The notes under the pieces were generated by a model. That model ran no database searches. It was not told where the DNA came from and saw only the letters and a program-made list of their open reading frames with translations. 64,000 nt of DNA, taken from the NCBI GenBank assembly GCA_947471565.1, contig CANIVT010000010.1, positions 1 to 64,000 of the forward strand. Reading direction: 5' to 3'. Positions 32,955-42,838 of this stretch are shown piece by piece (within the stretch, counting starts at the first letter, position 1; each line of letters starts with the position of its first letter). The stretch comes from Spartobacteria bacterium (GTDB lineage: Bacteria; Verrucomicrobiota; Verrucomicrobiia; Chthoniobacterales; UBA6821). A program made the position numbers and the translations under genes.

Positions 32955-35156
32955 TTAATTGGATTGCTTGGGTGCGGCGGAGCGGCCTCCGCCAAGGAAG
33001 TTGAAAAATTTCTGCAGGCCGTTCGGCTGCTGTTTCTGGCGGTTGTTGGCACGGCTGTCCGCATCGTCGCTGATGTCGGGCTTGGCCGCCGAGGTGCCGT
33101 TGCCGGACTCACCGCCGGGTTGGTCGGATTGCGATGGGATGTCGGCCGGCGTCGCGTTGTCCGCACCGAACTGGGTGGGCTGGTCCTTTGCGAAATCGAC
33201 TCCTGCGACCTGGTTAAAGTGGCCGAGGGCGGGTGGCAGGAATTCCAGTTTCACTTCCTGTCCCTTTTCCATTGCGAAAATCTGCTCGAGGATCTTCGCC
33301 GCGATGGGTGCGGCGACGGAACCTCCGGATTTGCCTCCCTGCACGAGGACGCAGACGACGTAACGAGGTTTGTCGTACGGGGCGAAGCTGACGAACCAGG
33401 TGTGGTAATCCTTGATCCCGCTGCGCCAGAACTGAGCAGTTCCCGTCTTGCCCGCGACCTCGATTCCCTTCACCCGCGCCTTGCGCGCGGTTCCATCGCC
33501 GTCGTTGACCACACGCCACATTCCCTTGCGAACTTTCTCAAACTGTTCGGCCGTGATTCCGGAATCCTTCAGGAAGTCGGCGGTTGCCTTGGGCGGCTCC
33601 TCCTTCACGACGGCACCATCCTGGGCGACGACTTTCTTCACGAGCGAGGGGCGGTAGACGGTTCCCCCGTTGGCCACGGTGGCCGTGACATCGGCCATCT
33701 GGAGAGGAGAGGCCAGCACGTCGCCCTGACCGATCGCCGTATTGGCGGTGTGCCCCGGGCTCCACCGGTCCCTTGGTCTCGCCTGCACAAGCCAAGCCGG
33801 ACCGGGAATGATGCCGTTGGCCTCGTTATTGAGCGGCAGTCCCGTTTTTTTCCCGAGTCCGAGCATGGCGCTGACCGTATCGATCTGATCGATGCCGGCG
33901 GCATTGCCGTACTGGTAGAAGAAGGGATCGCAGGAGTTCTTCAACGCCGTGGAGAGATCCTGATGGCCGTGCGGCGGAAGCGGAGGGGTCGCGGTGAGCA
34001 CCCAGCACTTCATGTACTTGTTGCCGTACTGCACGCCGCCGGAGCAGTCGAATTCCTTGTTCCCAACCCCGGCCCTGATCCCGGCGAGCGCGGTGCAGAG
34101 CTTGAAGGTGGAACCGGGCGCGTAGGCGTTGATCGCTCGATTCATGAGCGGATCGGTCCGGTCACTGGCGAGCTTTTCCCAGTCCGTTTTCGAGATCGAG
34201 GGGACGAACTGGTTCGGGTCAAAGGAGGGGACCGAGGCCATCGCGAGGATCTCGCCGGTGTTGGGGTCAAGGACGACGGCAGCCCCCCGCCCGACGACGC
34301 GCATCGCCTTCTCCACGACCTGCTGGATGCGGGCGTCGATGGTAAGGAGGATCTTTGCACCTTGTGTCGGCTCGATGCGGGAGGTCTCCCCGTCAATGAC
34401 GCCTCGAGCGTTGCGCTGGAGGAAACGGGTTCCGGCCTTGCCCTTCAGGTCATCGTCAAAGGCCTGCTCGATCTGCGCCTTCCCCTCAATGTCGGGCTGG
34501 TAAAAGCTGAACTGCGCCGCCTCGTCCTTGTCGATGTCCTTGGGCACGCCGACGTAACCGAAGAGGTGCGCTGCCAGAGCCCCGTAGACGTAGTGCCGGA
34601 CGGGCTTGAGCGTGACCGTGACGCCGGGGAGGTTCAGGTTGTTCTCGCTGAAGCGGGCCATCGTCTCGAAGTCGAGATCCTGACGGTAGACGAACGGCAC
34701 CTCGGAGTTGTCGCGGAAGTGGACCTGGAGCTTGCGGGTGTTGTAGTCGCCGGCAAGGCCGAGCTTCTCAAGATTGGGAACGATCGACTCATTGACGATC
34801 TTAACGATGTCGGGCTCCTCCTTGAGCGCGCGCATCCCGTGATCGAGTCCCCAGTATTTGCGCTTGGGGACGGACCCATGCTCCTCTTTCCAGGCTCGGA
34901 CGATATCGGGAAGATAGAACTCCACTTCCATGCTGGCACGGTTCTCCACCAGCGGAATACCGTTGCGGTCGCAGATCTCACCGCGCACCGCCGGCAACCG
35001 GACCGTCAGCTGGGAGTGACCCTTGATGCGGGACTTGTAGGCATCGCCTTTGATGATCTGGACATACCACATCCTCCCCAGCAGCAACGCCATGGCCGCT
35101 CCGATGAGGATCGCCAGCACGGCGATCTTGGATGTGGAATCGTCGTCGCGCCTCAT
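32955..35156 (-). CDS. mrdA: Penicillin-binding protein 2 (elongation transpeptidase)
   Basis: From ATG 35156 the product has 733 residues: one N-terminal membrane helix (about 11-27), the pedestal domain with LPAVRGEICDRNGIPL, and a transpeptidase domain with S349-T-F-K (APGSTFKL), a second motif in NSCDPFF and AGKTGTAQFW. The Asn/Asp/Gln-rich tail (about 690-733) is low complexity. It cross-links peptidoglycan in the rod complex. The start is 4 nt after mreD; the longer frame to 35285 runs into mreD. Confidence 0.94.
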   Translation of the reverse strand: MRRDDDSTSKIAVLAILIGAAMALLLGRMWYVQIIKGDAYKSRIKGHSQLTVRLPAVRGEICDRNGIPLVENRASMEVEFYLPDIVRAWKEEHGSVPKRKYWGLDHGMRALKEEPDIVKIVNESIVPNLEKLGLAGDYNTRKLQVHFRDNSEVPFVYRQDLDFETMARFSENNLNLPGVTVTLKPVRHYVYGALAAHLFGYVGVPKDIDKDEAAQFSFYQPDIEGKAQIEQAFDDDLKGKAGTRFLQRNARGVIDGETSRIEPTQGAKILLTIDARIQQVVEKAMRVVGRGAAVVLDPNTGEILAMASVPSFDPNQFVPSISKTDWEKLASDRTDPLMNRAINAYAPGSTFKLCTALAGIRAGVGNKEFDCSGGVQYGNKYMKCWVLTATPPLPPHGHQDLSTALKNSCDPFFYQYGNAAGIDQIDTVSAMLGLGKKTGLPLNNEANGIIPGPAWLVQARPRDRWSPGHTANTAIGQGDVLASPLQMADVTATVANGGTVYRPSLVKKVVAQDGAVVKEEPPKATADFLKDSGITAEQFEKVRKGMWRVVNDGDGTARKARVKGIEVAGKTGTAQFWRSGIKDYHTWFVSFAPYDKPRYVVCVLVQGGKSGGSVAAPIAAKILEQIFAMEKGQEVKLEFLPPALGHFNQVAGVDFAKDQPTQFGADNATPADIPSQSDQPGGESGNGTSAAKPDISDDADSRANNRQKQQPNGLQKFFNFLGGGRSAAPKQSN

Positions 35157-35160
35157 GATG

Positions 35161-35718
35161 TCAGTGGGCAGGACCCTTGGGCATCCCCCCCGCCTGTGCC
35201 TCGTCGGCGGCAAGAGGAACAAAGCTGCACAGCAGGAGATACAGGAGCGGCGCAAGCAGGATCGCGGCGACCGAAGGAACAGCAATCCGCATCAGGATGG
35301 AAAGATCGACGGGAAAGCCTCCGCGCTTGATGCAAAGCGTCAGGAACTGTCCGGCAATCATCGTGAACGTCACCAGGGCTCCGCCGACAGCATGCAGCTC
35401 CCAACTCATCCCCCGGGTCGCCTCGCTCGCCATCTGGAGCACGATTGTCCACCCCAGGAAGAACACAACGGGGAGCGTCAGTCCGATCTCGGACTGCCCC
35501 GCCTGCACCTGGAGCAGCATCAATCCCTGGAGCAAGGCAGCCAAGAGCGCGAACCCAAGGGCTGGTACCAGCGGCAGCGCCAGCACCCCGAAGGCGAAGA
35601 CGACAGGGAAGAGCAGAAGGCGCTCGCCGAAGGGAGGGAGCGACGGGAGAAGATCCTGCACCGCCAGCGAAAGCGGCAGCAAGAGCGCGAGGATCAGAAA
35701 GAGGAAAACGCGGTTCAT
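35161..35718 (-). CDS. mreD: MreD-like rod-shape membrane protein
   Basis: The product has 185 residues and five to six transmembrane helices. Sequence motifs are weak, as is usual for MreD. The call rests on its position between mreC (4 nt overlap) and mrdA (4 nt gap) and on its size and topology. Confidence 0.75.
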   Translation of the reverse strand: MNRVFLFLILALLLPLSLAVQDLLPSLPPFGERLLLFPVVFAFGVLALPLVPALGFALLAALLQGLMLLQVQAGQSEIGLTLPVVFFLGWTIVLQMASEATRGMSWELHAVGGALVTFTMIAGQFLTLCIKRGGFPVDLSILMRIAVPSVAAILLAPLLYLLLCSFVPLAADEAQAGGMPKGPAH

Positions 35719-36512
35719 TTCGCCCCCGTGACGACGAAGACCTCCTCGAGCGACGCCGGATCGGCGGCGGGGTCGAGGACGGCCATGCCGTCGAGTTCGC
35801 GGGCGCGGAAACTTTTCACCGTGCCGAGCGCGATCCCCGAGGGGAAGATCCCCCCGCTCACGCCCGCCGTGTAAACTTTCTGCCCGGGCTGAAGATCAGC
35901 CAGTTTGCTCAAAAAGGTCAGCTGCAACTCCCCTCCGGGGCTGCGCGTTCCGGCGACAATCCCCTGCTCCTTGGTGCCCTCCACCTTGGCCGCCACTTTG
36001 CAATTCTCGTCGGTCACAAGGAGGACTTCCGAAACGCTGTCTGAAACGGCCGTTGTCTTGCCCACCAATCCCTTGTCGGTGATGACCGGCATATCGGCCG
36101 CAATCCCGTCGCGTGCGCCCCGGTTGATTTTGACCGTGCTCCACCAGACACCGGCATCGTGGCCGATCACCGTGGCGGGAACGAGGCGGAACGAGGAGCG
36201 CTCCCGGTAGCCGAGAATTTCGCGCAGGTGATTGTTCTCCTGCTGGAGATCACGAAGTCCATTATTCTCAGCTCGCAGTTTCCTGTTCTCGGCGAGAACA
36301 CGGTCGTACTCGGCCTGAAGCTGATCAAGGGTCATCAGGTCCTTGCCGAGACTGCCGATGGAGCTTTTCACCGCGCCGCCGGAACGGCTGACCGGGGAGA
36401 GCAGTCCGAGCAGTCCCGACTTCAGGTGCAGGAGAGGACCCGCCTCAAGCGAGCAAAGGGCGATGGCAGCAACTGCCAACAGTACCAGTGCCGTGATCAG
36501 GATTTTTTTCAT
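35715..36512 (-). CDS. mreC: Rod shape-determining protein MreC
   Basis: The product has 265 residues: one N-terminal membrane helix, a coiled coil (about 58-100, with repeats such as QLQAEYDRVLAENRKLRAEN), then two beta-barrel lobes with VNGD-like segments (NRGARDGIAADMPVIT and GLVGKTTAVSD). The order mreB-mreC-mreD-mrdA is the classical elongasome operon. It lies 73 nt after mreB. Confidence 0.92.
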   Translation of the reverse strand: MKKILITALVLLAVAAIALCSLEAGPLLHLKSGLLGLLSPVSRSGGAVKSSIGSLGKDLMTLDQLQAEYDRVLAENRKLRAENNGLRDLQQENNHLREILGYRERSSFRLVPATVIGHDAGVWWSTVKINRGARDGIAADMPVITDKGLVGKTTAVSDSVSEVLLVTDENCKVAAKVEGTKEQGIVAGTRSPGGELQLTFLSKLADLQPGQKVYTAGVSGGIFPSGIALGTVKSFRARELDGMAVLDPAADPASLEEVFVVTGAK

Positions 36513-36585
36513 CGGATGGTTCCCCGGCGGGTCATCTCATCTGGGTGGAACGGGGCATACCGGGAATCCCGGCAGCCTTTCGGAA

Positions 36586-37623
36586 TCAGGCCCTCGGGCG
36601 ATCGGTTGCCGCGACGGCTCGCAGGAATTCGATCTCCTGAAGGGCTTTTCCGGTTCCCTCGGCAACGGCGCTGAGAGGATCCTCGGCGATATGCACGGGG
36701 AGACCTGTCTCCTCGCCAATCAGCCTGTCGAGCCCACGCAGTAGGGCGCCGCCGCCAGCGAGAACCACGCCGCGGTCCACAAGGTCGGCCGAAAGCTCGG
36801 GAGGGCAGCGCTCGAGCGTGATACGGATCGCCTCGACGATGCGGGCGACCGGCTCGGAGAGGGCTTCACGGATTTCCTCCGAAGTGATGGTGATGGTCTT
36901 GGGGAGGCCGGCGACTTGGTCGCGGCCCTTGACCTCCATGGTCAGCTCTTTCTCGAGCTTGTAGGCGCTACCGAGGCGGAGCTTGATCTCCTCGGCTGTG
37001 CGCTCACCGATCATGAGATTGTAGACGCGCTTGAGGTACTGGACGATCGCCTCGTCAAGTTCATCGCCCGCAACGCGTACACTGCGGCTGAACACGATGC
37101 CGGCCAGAGAAATAATCGCCACCTCCGTGGTGCCGCCGCCGATATCGATGATCATGTTGGCTGCAGGATCGGTCACGGGAAGTCCGACGCCGATTGCTGC
37201 GGCCATCGGCTCCTCGATCAAGTAGACCTCGCGGGCACCGGCGTGCATGGCGGAGTCCTTCACCGCGCGCTTCTCTACCTCGGTGATGCCGCTCGGGACG
37301 GCCACGAGGACGCGGGGGCGAACGAAGCGGCGATGGCCGTGGGCCTTCTGGATGAAATGCCGTAGCATCGCCTCGGTGATCTCGAAATCGGCAATCACAC
37401 CGTCCTTGAGCGGGCGGATGGCGGTGATGTTGCCGGGGGTTCGGCCGAGCATGCGTTTGGCCTCGTCGCCGACGGCAAGCACCTGGGTCGTGCCGGCCTT
37501 GACCGCCACGATGGAAGGTTCGCGTAGGACAACACCCTTGTCCTTCACGTACACCAGGGTGTTTGCGGTACCGAGATCGATACCAATGTCGCTGGAAAGG
37601 AAACCGAGAAGATTATTGAACAT
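36586..37623 (-). CDS. mreB: Rod shape-determining actin homologue MreB
   Basis: From ATG 37623 the product has 345 residues. Actin-fold motifs are intact: [16 protein letters not shown] (phosphate 1), [16 protein letters not shown] (phosphate 2) and [15 protein letters not shown] (adenosine). It opens [12 protein letters not shown], an amphipathic membrane-binding helix. It is the first gene of the mre cluster; aroC is divergent across about 197 bp, which should hold both promoters. Confidence 0.97.
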   Translation of the reverse strand: MFNNLLGFLSSDIGIDLGTANTLVYVKDKGVVLREPSIVAVKAGTTQVLAVGDEAKRMLGRTPGNITAIRPLKDGVIADFEITEAMLRHFIQKAHGHRRFVRPRVLVAVPSGITEVEKRAVKDSAMHAGAREVYLIEEPMAAAIGVGLPVTDPAANMIIDIGGGTTEVAIISLAGIVFSRSVRVAGDELDEAIVQYLKRVYNLMIGERTAEEIKLRLGSAYKLEKELTMEVKGRDQVAGLPKTITITSEEIREALSEPVARIVEAIRITLERCPPELSADLVDRGVVLAGGGALLRGLDRLIGEETGLPVHIAEDPLSAVAEGTGKALQEIEFLRAVAATDRPRA

Positions 37624-37820
37624 GTTTGGAAAAGGTTGACGTTGAAGGTGGTGGGCAGACGAAAGCGGGCGGAGCACGCCTCAGGGAGTGAGTGAGCGGC
37701 GCGGATGCAATCTCTTTTGGGACTCTATGGAATACGGGCTTGGGGAGATGGCGTCAAGCACCCCCGATCGGCGGATTTTGCGTGAACAGCGGTCCGGGTC
37801 GTTCATACTGAACTCTCTTT

Positions 37821-38909
37821 ATGTCCAGTATCTTCGGCACCCTGTTCCGAGTCTCCACCTGGGGCGAGTCCCATGGCGGTGGTGTCGGTTGCGTCATCGA
37901 CGGTTGCCCCGCCCGGCTCCCCATCACAACGGAGGAAATACAGGTTGAATTGGACAGGAGACGCCCCGGCCAGAGCGATATCGTCACCCCGCGCCAGGAG
38001 GAGGACAAATGCCGGATTCTCTCCGGCGTTTTTCAGGGAAAAACCCTCGGAACCCCGATCCTCGTTGCCGTCGATAACAAGGACGCCCGCCCCTCGGCCT
38101 ACACCGAGATGGAGACGATGTTCCGCCCCTCCCACGCCGACTACACCTATCAGACCAAATACGGCATTCGGAACTGGGAAGGTGGAGGCCGATCCTCCGC
38201 CCGTGAGACCATCGGGCGGGTTGCCGCCGGTGTGGTAGCGGCCAAGGTCGTCCGCACGCTCCATCCCTCCTACGAGGTCGTCGCCTGGGTGAAATCCATC
38301 CATGACCTGTCCTCCGAAGTTGATCCCGCAACCGTCACTGTTTCCCAAGTCGACGCCACTCCCGTCCGCTGCCCTGATCCCAAGGTCGCCTCGGCCATGA
38401 TCGATCGGATCAAGGAAGTCCGATCCAAGGGCGACAGCGTCGGAGGCGTGATCGAGTGCGTGATCCGGGGACTGCCTCCGGGGCTCGGGGAACCCGTCTT
38501 CGACCGCCTCGAGGCCGACCTTGCCAAGGCGATGATGAGCCTCCCCGCCACCAAGGGTTTCGAGATCGGCAGCGGCTTCAGCGGAACCACTCTCACCGGC
38601 AGCCAGCACAACGATGCTTTCGTCATCGAAGGCGGCAAGGTCCACACGGCGACCAACCGCTCGGGCGGCGTGCAGGGCGGCATCAGCAATGGCGAACCGG
38701 TCCTCTTCCGCATTGCCTTCAAGCCGACCGCCACGATCGCGAAGGTCCAGCAGACCGTGACTGTCGAGGGCGAAGCCGCCGAACTCGCCGCCCGCGGCCG
38801 ACACGACGCCTGCGTTCTGCCTCGCGCCGTTCCCATGGTGGAGGCCATGGCTCATCTTGTCATCTGCGACCACCTGCTCCGCCAGACCGGCCAGAATGTC
38901 CTCCCCTGA
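37821..38909 (+). CDS. aroC: Chorismate synthase
   Basis: The product has 362 residues with all three AroC signatures: [16 protein letters not shown] near the N-terminus, [25 protein letters not shown] in the middle, and the [12 protein letters not shown] segment at the end. It converts EPSP to chorismate using reduced FMN, the last common step of aromatic amino-acid synthesis. No other aro gene is in the window. Confidence 0.97.
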   Translation: MSSIFGTLFRVSTWGESHGGGVGCVIDGCPARLPITTEEIQVELDRRRPGQSDIVTPRQEEDKCRILSGVFQGKTLGTPILVAVDNKDARPSAYTEMETMFRPSHADYTYQTKYGIRNWEGGGRSSARETIGRVAAGVVAAKVVRTLHPSYEVVAWVKSIHDLSSEVDPATVTVSQVDATPVRCPDPKVASAMIDRIKEVRSKGDSVGGVIECVIRGLPPGLGEPVFDRLEADLAKAMMSLPATKGFEIGSGFSGTTLTGSQHNDAFVIEGGKVHTATNRSGGVQGGISNGEPVLFRIAFKPTATIAKVQQTVTVEGEAAELAARGRHDACVLPRAVPMVEAMAHLVICDHLLRQTGQNVLP

Positions 38910-39159
38910 TCTTCTTCCCTTGGCGGAGGCTCTGCGCGAACGCCTTGCCGTCATCGCGGACCACGCTCACCGGGACAGCGACCAGAAGGGCCACCTCCAG
39001 CGGCTCATCGAGGTCTCAGGACGCATCGACATGTTGATCTCCACACTTCCCTCGCAGGATCTCGACCCCCAGTTCCGCCACTACTTGGAGAAAAAGAGTT
39101 ACGACAAGGCTCTGGCGTGGATCGAATCAGGCACCTCCGAAGGAGGCGCAGGTAAATAG
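38896..39159 (+). CDS. Small helical protein overlapping aroC
   Basis: The product has 87 residues from ATG 38896, overlapping the aroC end by 14 nt in another frame. It looks all-helical and charged ([36 protein letters not shown]) with a [15 protein letters not shown] tail. No family is recognised. The overlap and shared strand suggest co-translation with aroC. Confidence 0.55.
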   Translation: MSSPDLLPLAEALRERLAVIADHAHRDSDQKGHLQRLIEVSGRIDMLISTLPSQDLDPQFRHYLEKKSYDKALAWIESGTSEGGAGK

Positions 39160-39300
39160 ACTGAAGGCTGAAGGCTATTAGGGCAGAGCCCCATGCCTTG
39201 TCCCAACAGTCTTACAGGCTACAGCCTAACAGCCTTGTATCATCCCCTTGCGGCAGTTGATTTTAACCTTCAGCCTTCAGCCTTCAGCCTTTAGCCTTCT
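39160..39300. repeat. Intergenic GGCTGAA / TTCAGCC heptamer repeats
   Basis: GACTGAAGGCTGAAGGCTAT (39162 on) and, inverted, CTTCAGCCTTCAGCCTTCAG (39272 on) flank CTACAGCCTAACAGCC. The arms could pair into a hairpin, and the second array ends three bases before the lrp-like start. Confidence 0.65.
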
Positions 39301-39303
39301 TTT

Positions 39304-39783
39304 ATGGACTCCCTGATCCGACTCCTGCGCCAGAATTCCGCGACACCTCGCGCCGAACTCGCCCGCCAACTTGGCGTGAGCGAGGCGGAACTAGCTGCCA
39401 AGATCGAGAAGTTGGAAAAGGATGGGGTGATCCTTGGCTATCAGGCCGTCATCAATCGCGAGAAGTGGGATCCGGACGCCGTGACCGCCGTCATCGAGGT
39501 CCGCGTGACCCCCGAGCGCGAGGGTGGATTCGACCGCATCGCCAACCGGATCGCCCGCTTCGAGGAAGTCGAGGGGGTTTACCTGATGAGCGGCGGTCAT
39601 GACCTGCTCGTCGTCGTGGAAGGCCGCACCCTCCGCGAGGTCGCTTCCTTCGTCGCCGAGAAACTCTCGACGATCGACGCCGTCCAGTCGTGCGCCACCC
39701 ATTTCCGACTCAAGACCTACAAGGAGAACGGCCGGGTCCATACCGCCGAGGAGGCGCCGGAACGCCTCGCGGTGACTCCGTGA
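39304..39783 (+). CDS. Lrp/AsnC-family regulator
   Basis: The product has 159 residues. An N-terminal helix-turn-helix (about 1-50) reads ATPRAELARQLGVSEAELAAKIEKLEKDG, a typical Lrp reader. The C-terminal RAM/ACT-like domain has VTAVIEVRVTPE, VEGVYLMSGGHDLLVVVEG and a final Lys-rich segment. It is likely to respond to amino acids. It lies 22 nt upstream of a PLP aminotransferase on the same strand, which suggests the two work together. Confidence 0.9.
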   Translation: MDSLIRLLRQNSATPRAELARQLGVSEAELAAKIEKLEKDGVILGYQAVINREKWDPDAVTAVIEVRVTPEREGGFDRIANRIARFEEVEGVYLMSGGHDLLVVVEGRTLREVASFVAEKLSTIDAVQSCATHFRLKTYKENGRVHTAEEAPERLAVTP

Positions 39784-39805
39784 TCCTGCTTCAAGCTTCA
39801 GAGAC

Positions 39806-40966
39806 ATGAGCAGGTCACGCATCGCGGACCATGTCCGCACCATCCCCCGTTCGGGAATACGGGATTTTTTCGAGATCGTCCAGTCGATGAAGGAGGTCAT
39901 CTCCCTGGGTATCGGGGAGCCCGACTTCGTCACCCCGTGGCACATCAGGGAGTCGGCGATCTATTCCCTCGAAAAGGGTCGCACCGGCTACACCTCCAAC
40001 CTCGGCGCGCCGCGCCTCCGTCGTGCCATCGCGGCCTATGTGGAGAAGCATTTCTCTGTCGGGTACAACCCGCACGACGAGATCATCGTGACCGTGGGGG
40101 TCTCCGAGGCAATCGATCTGGCGCTCCGAGCCCTGCTCAATCCCGGCGACGAAGTCGTCTACCATGAGCCCTGCTACGTCTCCTACAGTCCGAGCATCCT
40201 CCTTGCCGGCGGCGTCCCCGTGGCCGTGGCCACGCGAGCCGAGGATGAGTTCACCCTCCGGGCCGCCGACCTCGAGAAAACAATCACGCCCAAGACCCGC
40301 GTGCTGATGCTCAACTTCCCGACCAACCCGACGGGGGCGGTCATGCCGTTGGAAGAGCTTAAGAAAATAGCCGCCTTCGCGGTGAAGCATGATCTCGTCG
40401 TGCTGAGTGACGAGATCTACAGCGAACTCACCTACGACGAGGTTCCACACCACTCCATCGCCGCGCTGCCCGGCATGAAGGAGCGGACCGTCTTACTGCA
40501 CGGATTTTCGAAGGCTTTTGCGATGACCGGGTGGCGTATCGGATACGCCTGCGGCCCAGCGGACATCATCGAGGCGATGATGAAGATCCACCAATACTCC
40601 ATCCTCTGCGCCCCTGTCATGGCTCAGGAGGCTGCGCTCGAAGCCCTCGAGCGCGGACAGCGCAGCATGGAGCGGATGCGCGAGGAATACCGCCTCCGCC
40701 GCAATCTCATCGTCACCTCGCTCAACGAGGCCGGCATCCCGTGCCACCTGCCGAAAGGCGCCTTCTACGTTTTCCCTGATATCCGCGGCACCGGCATGAC
40801 TAGCCGCGACTTTGCCCTGCAACTGCTGGAGGAGAAGAAAGTCGCAGTCGTCCCGGGCACGGCCTTCGGACAGAGCGGCGAGGGCTTCGTGCGGTGTTCC
40901 TACGCGACGGCGATGGATCAGATCAAGATTGCGATCGAGCGCATTTCGGACTTTGTAAAGAAGTAG
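39806..40966 (+). CDS. PLP-dependent aminotransferase, class I/II
   Basis: The product has 386 residues. Fold type I markers are SLGIGEPDFVTPWH, the substrate loop N-F-P-T-N-P-T-G-A-V, SDEIYSELTYD and the PLP lysine in HGFSKAFAMTGWRIGY. It resembles the AspC/aromatic aminotransferase group (subgroup I-gamma), but the substrate cannot be fixed by reading alone. It pairs with the Lrp-like regulator upstream. Confidence 0.92.
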   Translation: MSRSRIADHVRTIPRSGIRDFFEIVQSMKEVISLGIGEPDFVTPWHIRESAIYSLEKGRTGYTSNLGAPRLRRAIAAYVEKHFSVGYNPHDEIIVTVGVSEAIDLALRALLNPGDEVVYHEPCYVSYSPSILLAGGVPVAVATRAEDEFTLRAADLEKTITPKTRVLMLNFPTNPTGAVMPLEELKKIAAFAVKHDLVVLSDEIYSELTYDEVPHHSIAALPGMKERTVLLHGFSKAFAMTGWRIGYACGPADIIEAMMKIHQYSILCAPVMAQEAALEALERGQRSMERMREEYRLRRNLIVTSLNEAGIPCHLPKGAFYVFPDIRGTGMTSRDFALQLLEEKKVAVVPGTAFGQSGEGFVRCSYATAMDQIKIAIERISDFVKK

Positions 40967-40974
40967 GCTTGGGA

Positions 40975-41053
40975 TTTTGGCGCCGCAGGGTGTTCGCCTG
41001 CGCTCGCAGTAGTTTGCTACAGCTTCGCTTGGCGGCTTACTGCGGCATCCAAA
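40975..41053 (+). repeat. Family-A palindromic repeat (copy 3)
   Basis: A 79 bp repeat from TTTTGGCGCCGCAGG to GGCATCCAAA with central GCAGTAGTTTGCTAC. It aligns end to end with the copies at 3964-4042 and 31123-31203, and lies just after the aminotransferase stop, where it may also act as a transcript-end hairpin. Confidence 0.7.
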
Positions 41054-41076
41054 CTTCCATGCCTTTTATACGTTAC

Positions 41077-41463
41077 CTACTTGCACTTTTTTGAACACGA
41101 GTCGCAGAGCAAATAATACCCACCTTCTTCATGAGGTGTCGTAAAGCAGGTAGTCCCGATGGGAATGTGTTCGTGGCAAAAGGAACAGTGCTCGTGATCC
41201 CAACCCTTGGGTTCCCTGACAAATTGCAGGGGTGATGATGCGTATTCCGATCCCTCTATAAAATCCGCAACCTGCCAGTATGGAGCTTTGATCTTCCATC
41301 CTGTTTCCGTGGGATAAAAACGGATCTGACAGCTCAGGGGTTCGCAAAGCTCCTCCAGTTCAGACTGCGGGACTTTTTTGTCGATACTGAGAACAGCCGC
41401 ATCCGTGCCGGTAAAATCGTAGGGTTCAAGCTCGGATCTCAGGATTTGATGAAGAGCCTTCAT
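41077..41463 (-). CDS. Unknown protein with C-terminal zinc-ribbon-like motif
   Basis: The product has 128 residues. The N-terminal two thirds show no known motif. The C-terminus has H-C-S-F-C-H-E-H-I-P-I-G-T-T-C and L-L-C-D-S-C-S-K-K-C, probably one zinc site built from two CxxC pairs. It starts 17 nt after the M20 peptidase on the same strand and is probably the last gene of the nuoG-M20 transcript. No function is proposed. Confidence 0.65.
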   Translation of the reverse strand: MKALHQILRSELEPYDFTGTDAAVLSIDKKVPQSELEELCEPLSCQIRFYPTETGWKIKAPYWQVADFIEGSEYASSPLQFVREPKGWDHEHCSFCHEHIPIGTTCFTTPHEEGGYYLLCDSCSKKCK

Positions 41464-41480
41464 ACCCTATATGTAGGCTT

Positions 41481-42827
41481 CTATCTCTTCCCCAATCCCT
41501 CCAACAGAATTCGATTCATCCTGATTCCGCCCAGGAAGTTCTCGATGAGCATATTCTCATCGGGGGAATGAATCCGGGAATCGGGATTGGCCAGACCGAG
41601 GAGGTGGGAGTCCACGCCAAGGATCTCCTTGAGCGTTGCAAGGATAGGAATGCTGCCACCGTCGCGCAGGAGCAACGGTTCAGCGCCAAAGGCTCCCTTG
41701 AGCGCCTTACGGGAGGCAAGGCCGTCGGGAGAGTTCGGATCGTTCTGGTAGGCAGCCCCTGAGTGACCGGTGATAACTTCCAGCAGGACGCCGGGCGGAG
41801 TCTGTTTGCGGAGATACTCCTCGGCCGCTGTCAGAATCACTGCGGGATCCTGGTCGGCGACGAGACGGAAGGTGAGCTTGGCGAAGGCTTCCTTGGGCAG
41901 GACAGTCTTGGTGCCGGCCCCTTGGTATCCCCCGCCGATTCCGTTCACCTCGGCGGTGGGGCGGGCCCCGATCCGCTCGATTGTTGAGAAGCCCTCCTCC
42001 CCGAAGAGTTCCGGAACCCCCGCCAACTCCCTGATCGCCGCATCCCCTCCGGCGGCCTTTTCCAGATCGGCGGCGGCCTCGCGTTCCCATGGGGCGAGAG
42101 GGCGCACCGCATCGTAGAATCCGGGGATCAACACATGACCCTTGTCGTCGTGGAGGGTCGACAGCAGACGGGCCAGCACGGTGACGGGGTTGGCCACGGC
42201 ACCTCCGAAGAGGCCGCTGTGCAGATCGCGGGCCGGGCCGCGCACAATGAGTTCCATCGCGGCAATGCCGCGGAGGGCATAGGTGAGAGCCGGCTTGTTG
42301 CCGGGAGCCATTGCCGTGTCGGAAATCGCCACGAGATCGCAGGCGAGTTCCTCGCGGTGCTCGCGCAGGAAGTCAGTAAGATTTGGACTCCCGATCTCCT
42401 CCTCTCCCTCGATGAGGAAGATCAGATTGACCGGCAAGGAGCCGTTTTCCCGCAGGGTCTCGGCGACACCGAGGATGTGGGCGAGGATCTGACCTTTGTT
42501 GTCAGCGGCGCCTCGGGCGTAAATCCGTCCCTCGGCGATACGGGGTTCAAACGGAGGCGTCGTCCACCCGTCGAGTGGATCGGGCGGCTGCACATCGTAG
42601 TGGCCGTAGATCAGGACTGATCTCTTGGAGGGATCGCGCAGCGTGGAGGCTAGGACGACCGGGGAACCGGCCGTGGAGTGAACGGAAGCGTTGAGTCCGA
42701 TACCCGAGAGAAGCTCCCGGAGCCACTCGGCACAGGAGAGGAGGTCGGGGGCGTGCTCCGGTTGGGTCGAGACGCTGGGGAAACGGAGAAACTCCTGCAG
42801 TTTTTCCAGCGGATCAAGCTGATCCAT
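41481..42827 (-). CDS. M20-family metallopeptidase (dipeptidase-like)
   Basis: The product has 448 residues. The zinc site has YGHYDVQPPD (His76, Asp78), ARGAADNKGQ with the bridging Asp, and the catalytic pair in IEGEEEIGSPN. A dimerisation lid (about 190-310) with RDLHSGLFGGAVANP follows, and a late histidine in DSRIHSPDENM completes the site. The features match the CNDP/dipeptidase branch of M20. It starts 11 nt after nuoG. Confidence 0.92.
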   Translation of the reverse strand: MDQLDPLEKLQEFLRFPSVSTQPEHAPDLLSCAEWLRELLSGIGLNASVHSTAGSPVVLASTLRDPSKRSVLIYGHYDVQPPDPLDGWTTPPFEPRIAEGRIYARGAADNKGQILAHILGVAETLRENGSLPVNLIFLIEGEEEIGSPNLTDFLREHREELACDLVAISDTAMAPGNKPALTYALRGIAAMELIVRGPARDLHSGLFGGAVANPVTVLARLLSTLHDDKGHVLIPGFYDAVRPLAPWEREAAADLEKAAGGDAAIRELAGVPELFGEEGFSTIERIGARPTAEVNGIGGGYQGAGTKTVLPKEAFAKLTFRLVADQDPAVILTAAEEYLRKQTPPGVLLEVITGHSGAAYQNDPNSPDGLASRKALKGAFGAEPLLLRDGGSIPILATLKEILGVDSHLLGLANPDSRIHSPDENMLIENFLGGIRMNRILLEGLGKR

Positions 42828-42838
42828 GGAGTCGCGGA

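Noticed and set aside
32964-35330. 788-codon plus-strand open frame
   Set aside because: Antisense shadow of mrdA caused by high GC; composition is Val/Gly/Asp/Arg-rich without domains, while the minus strand encodes a clear PBP2.
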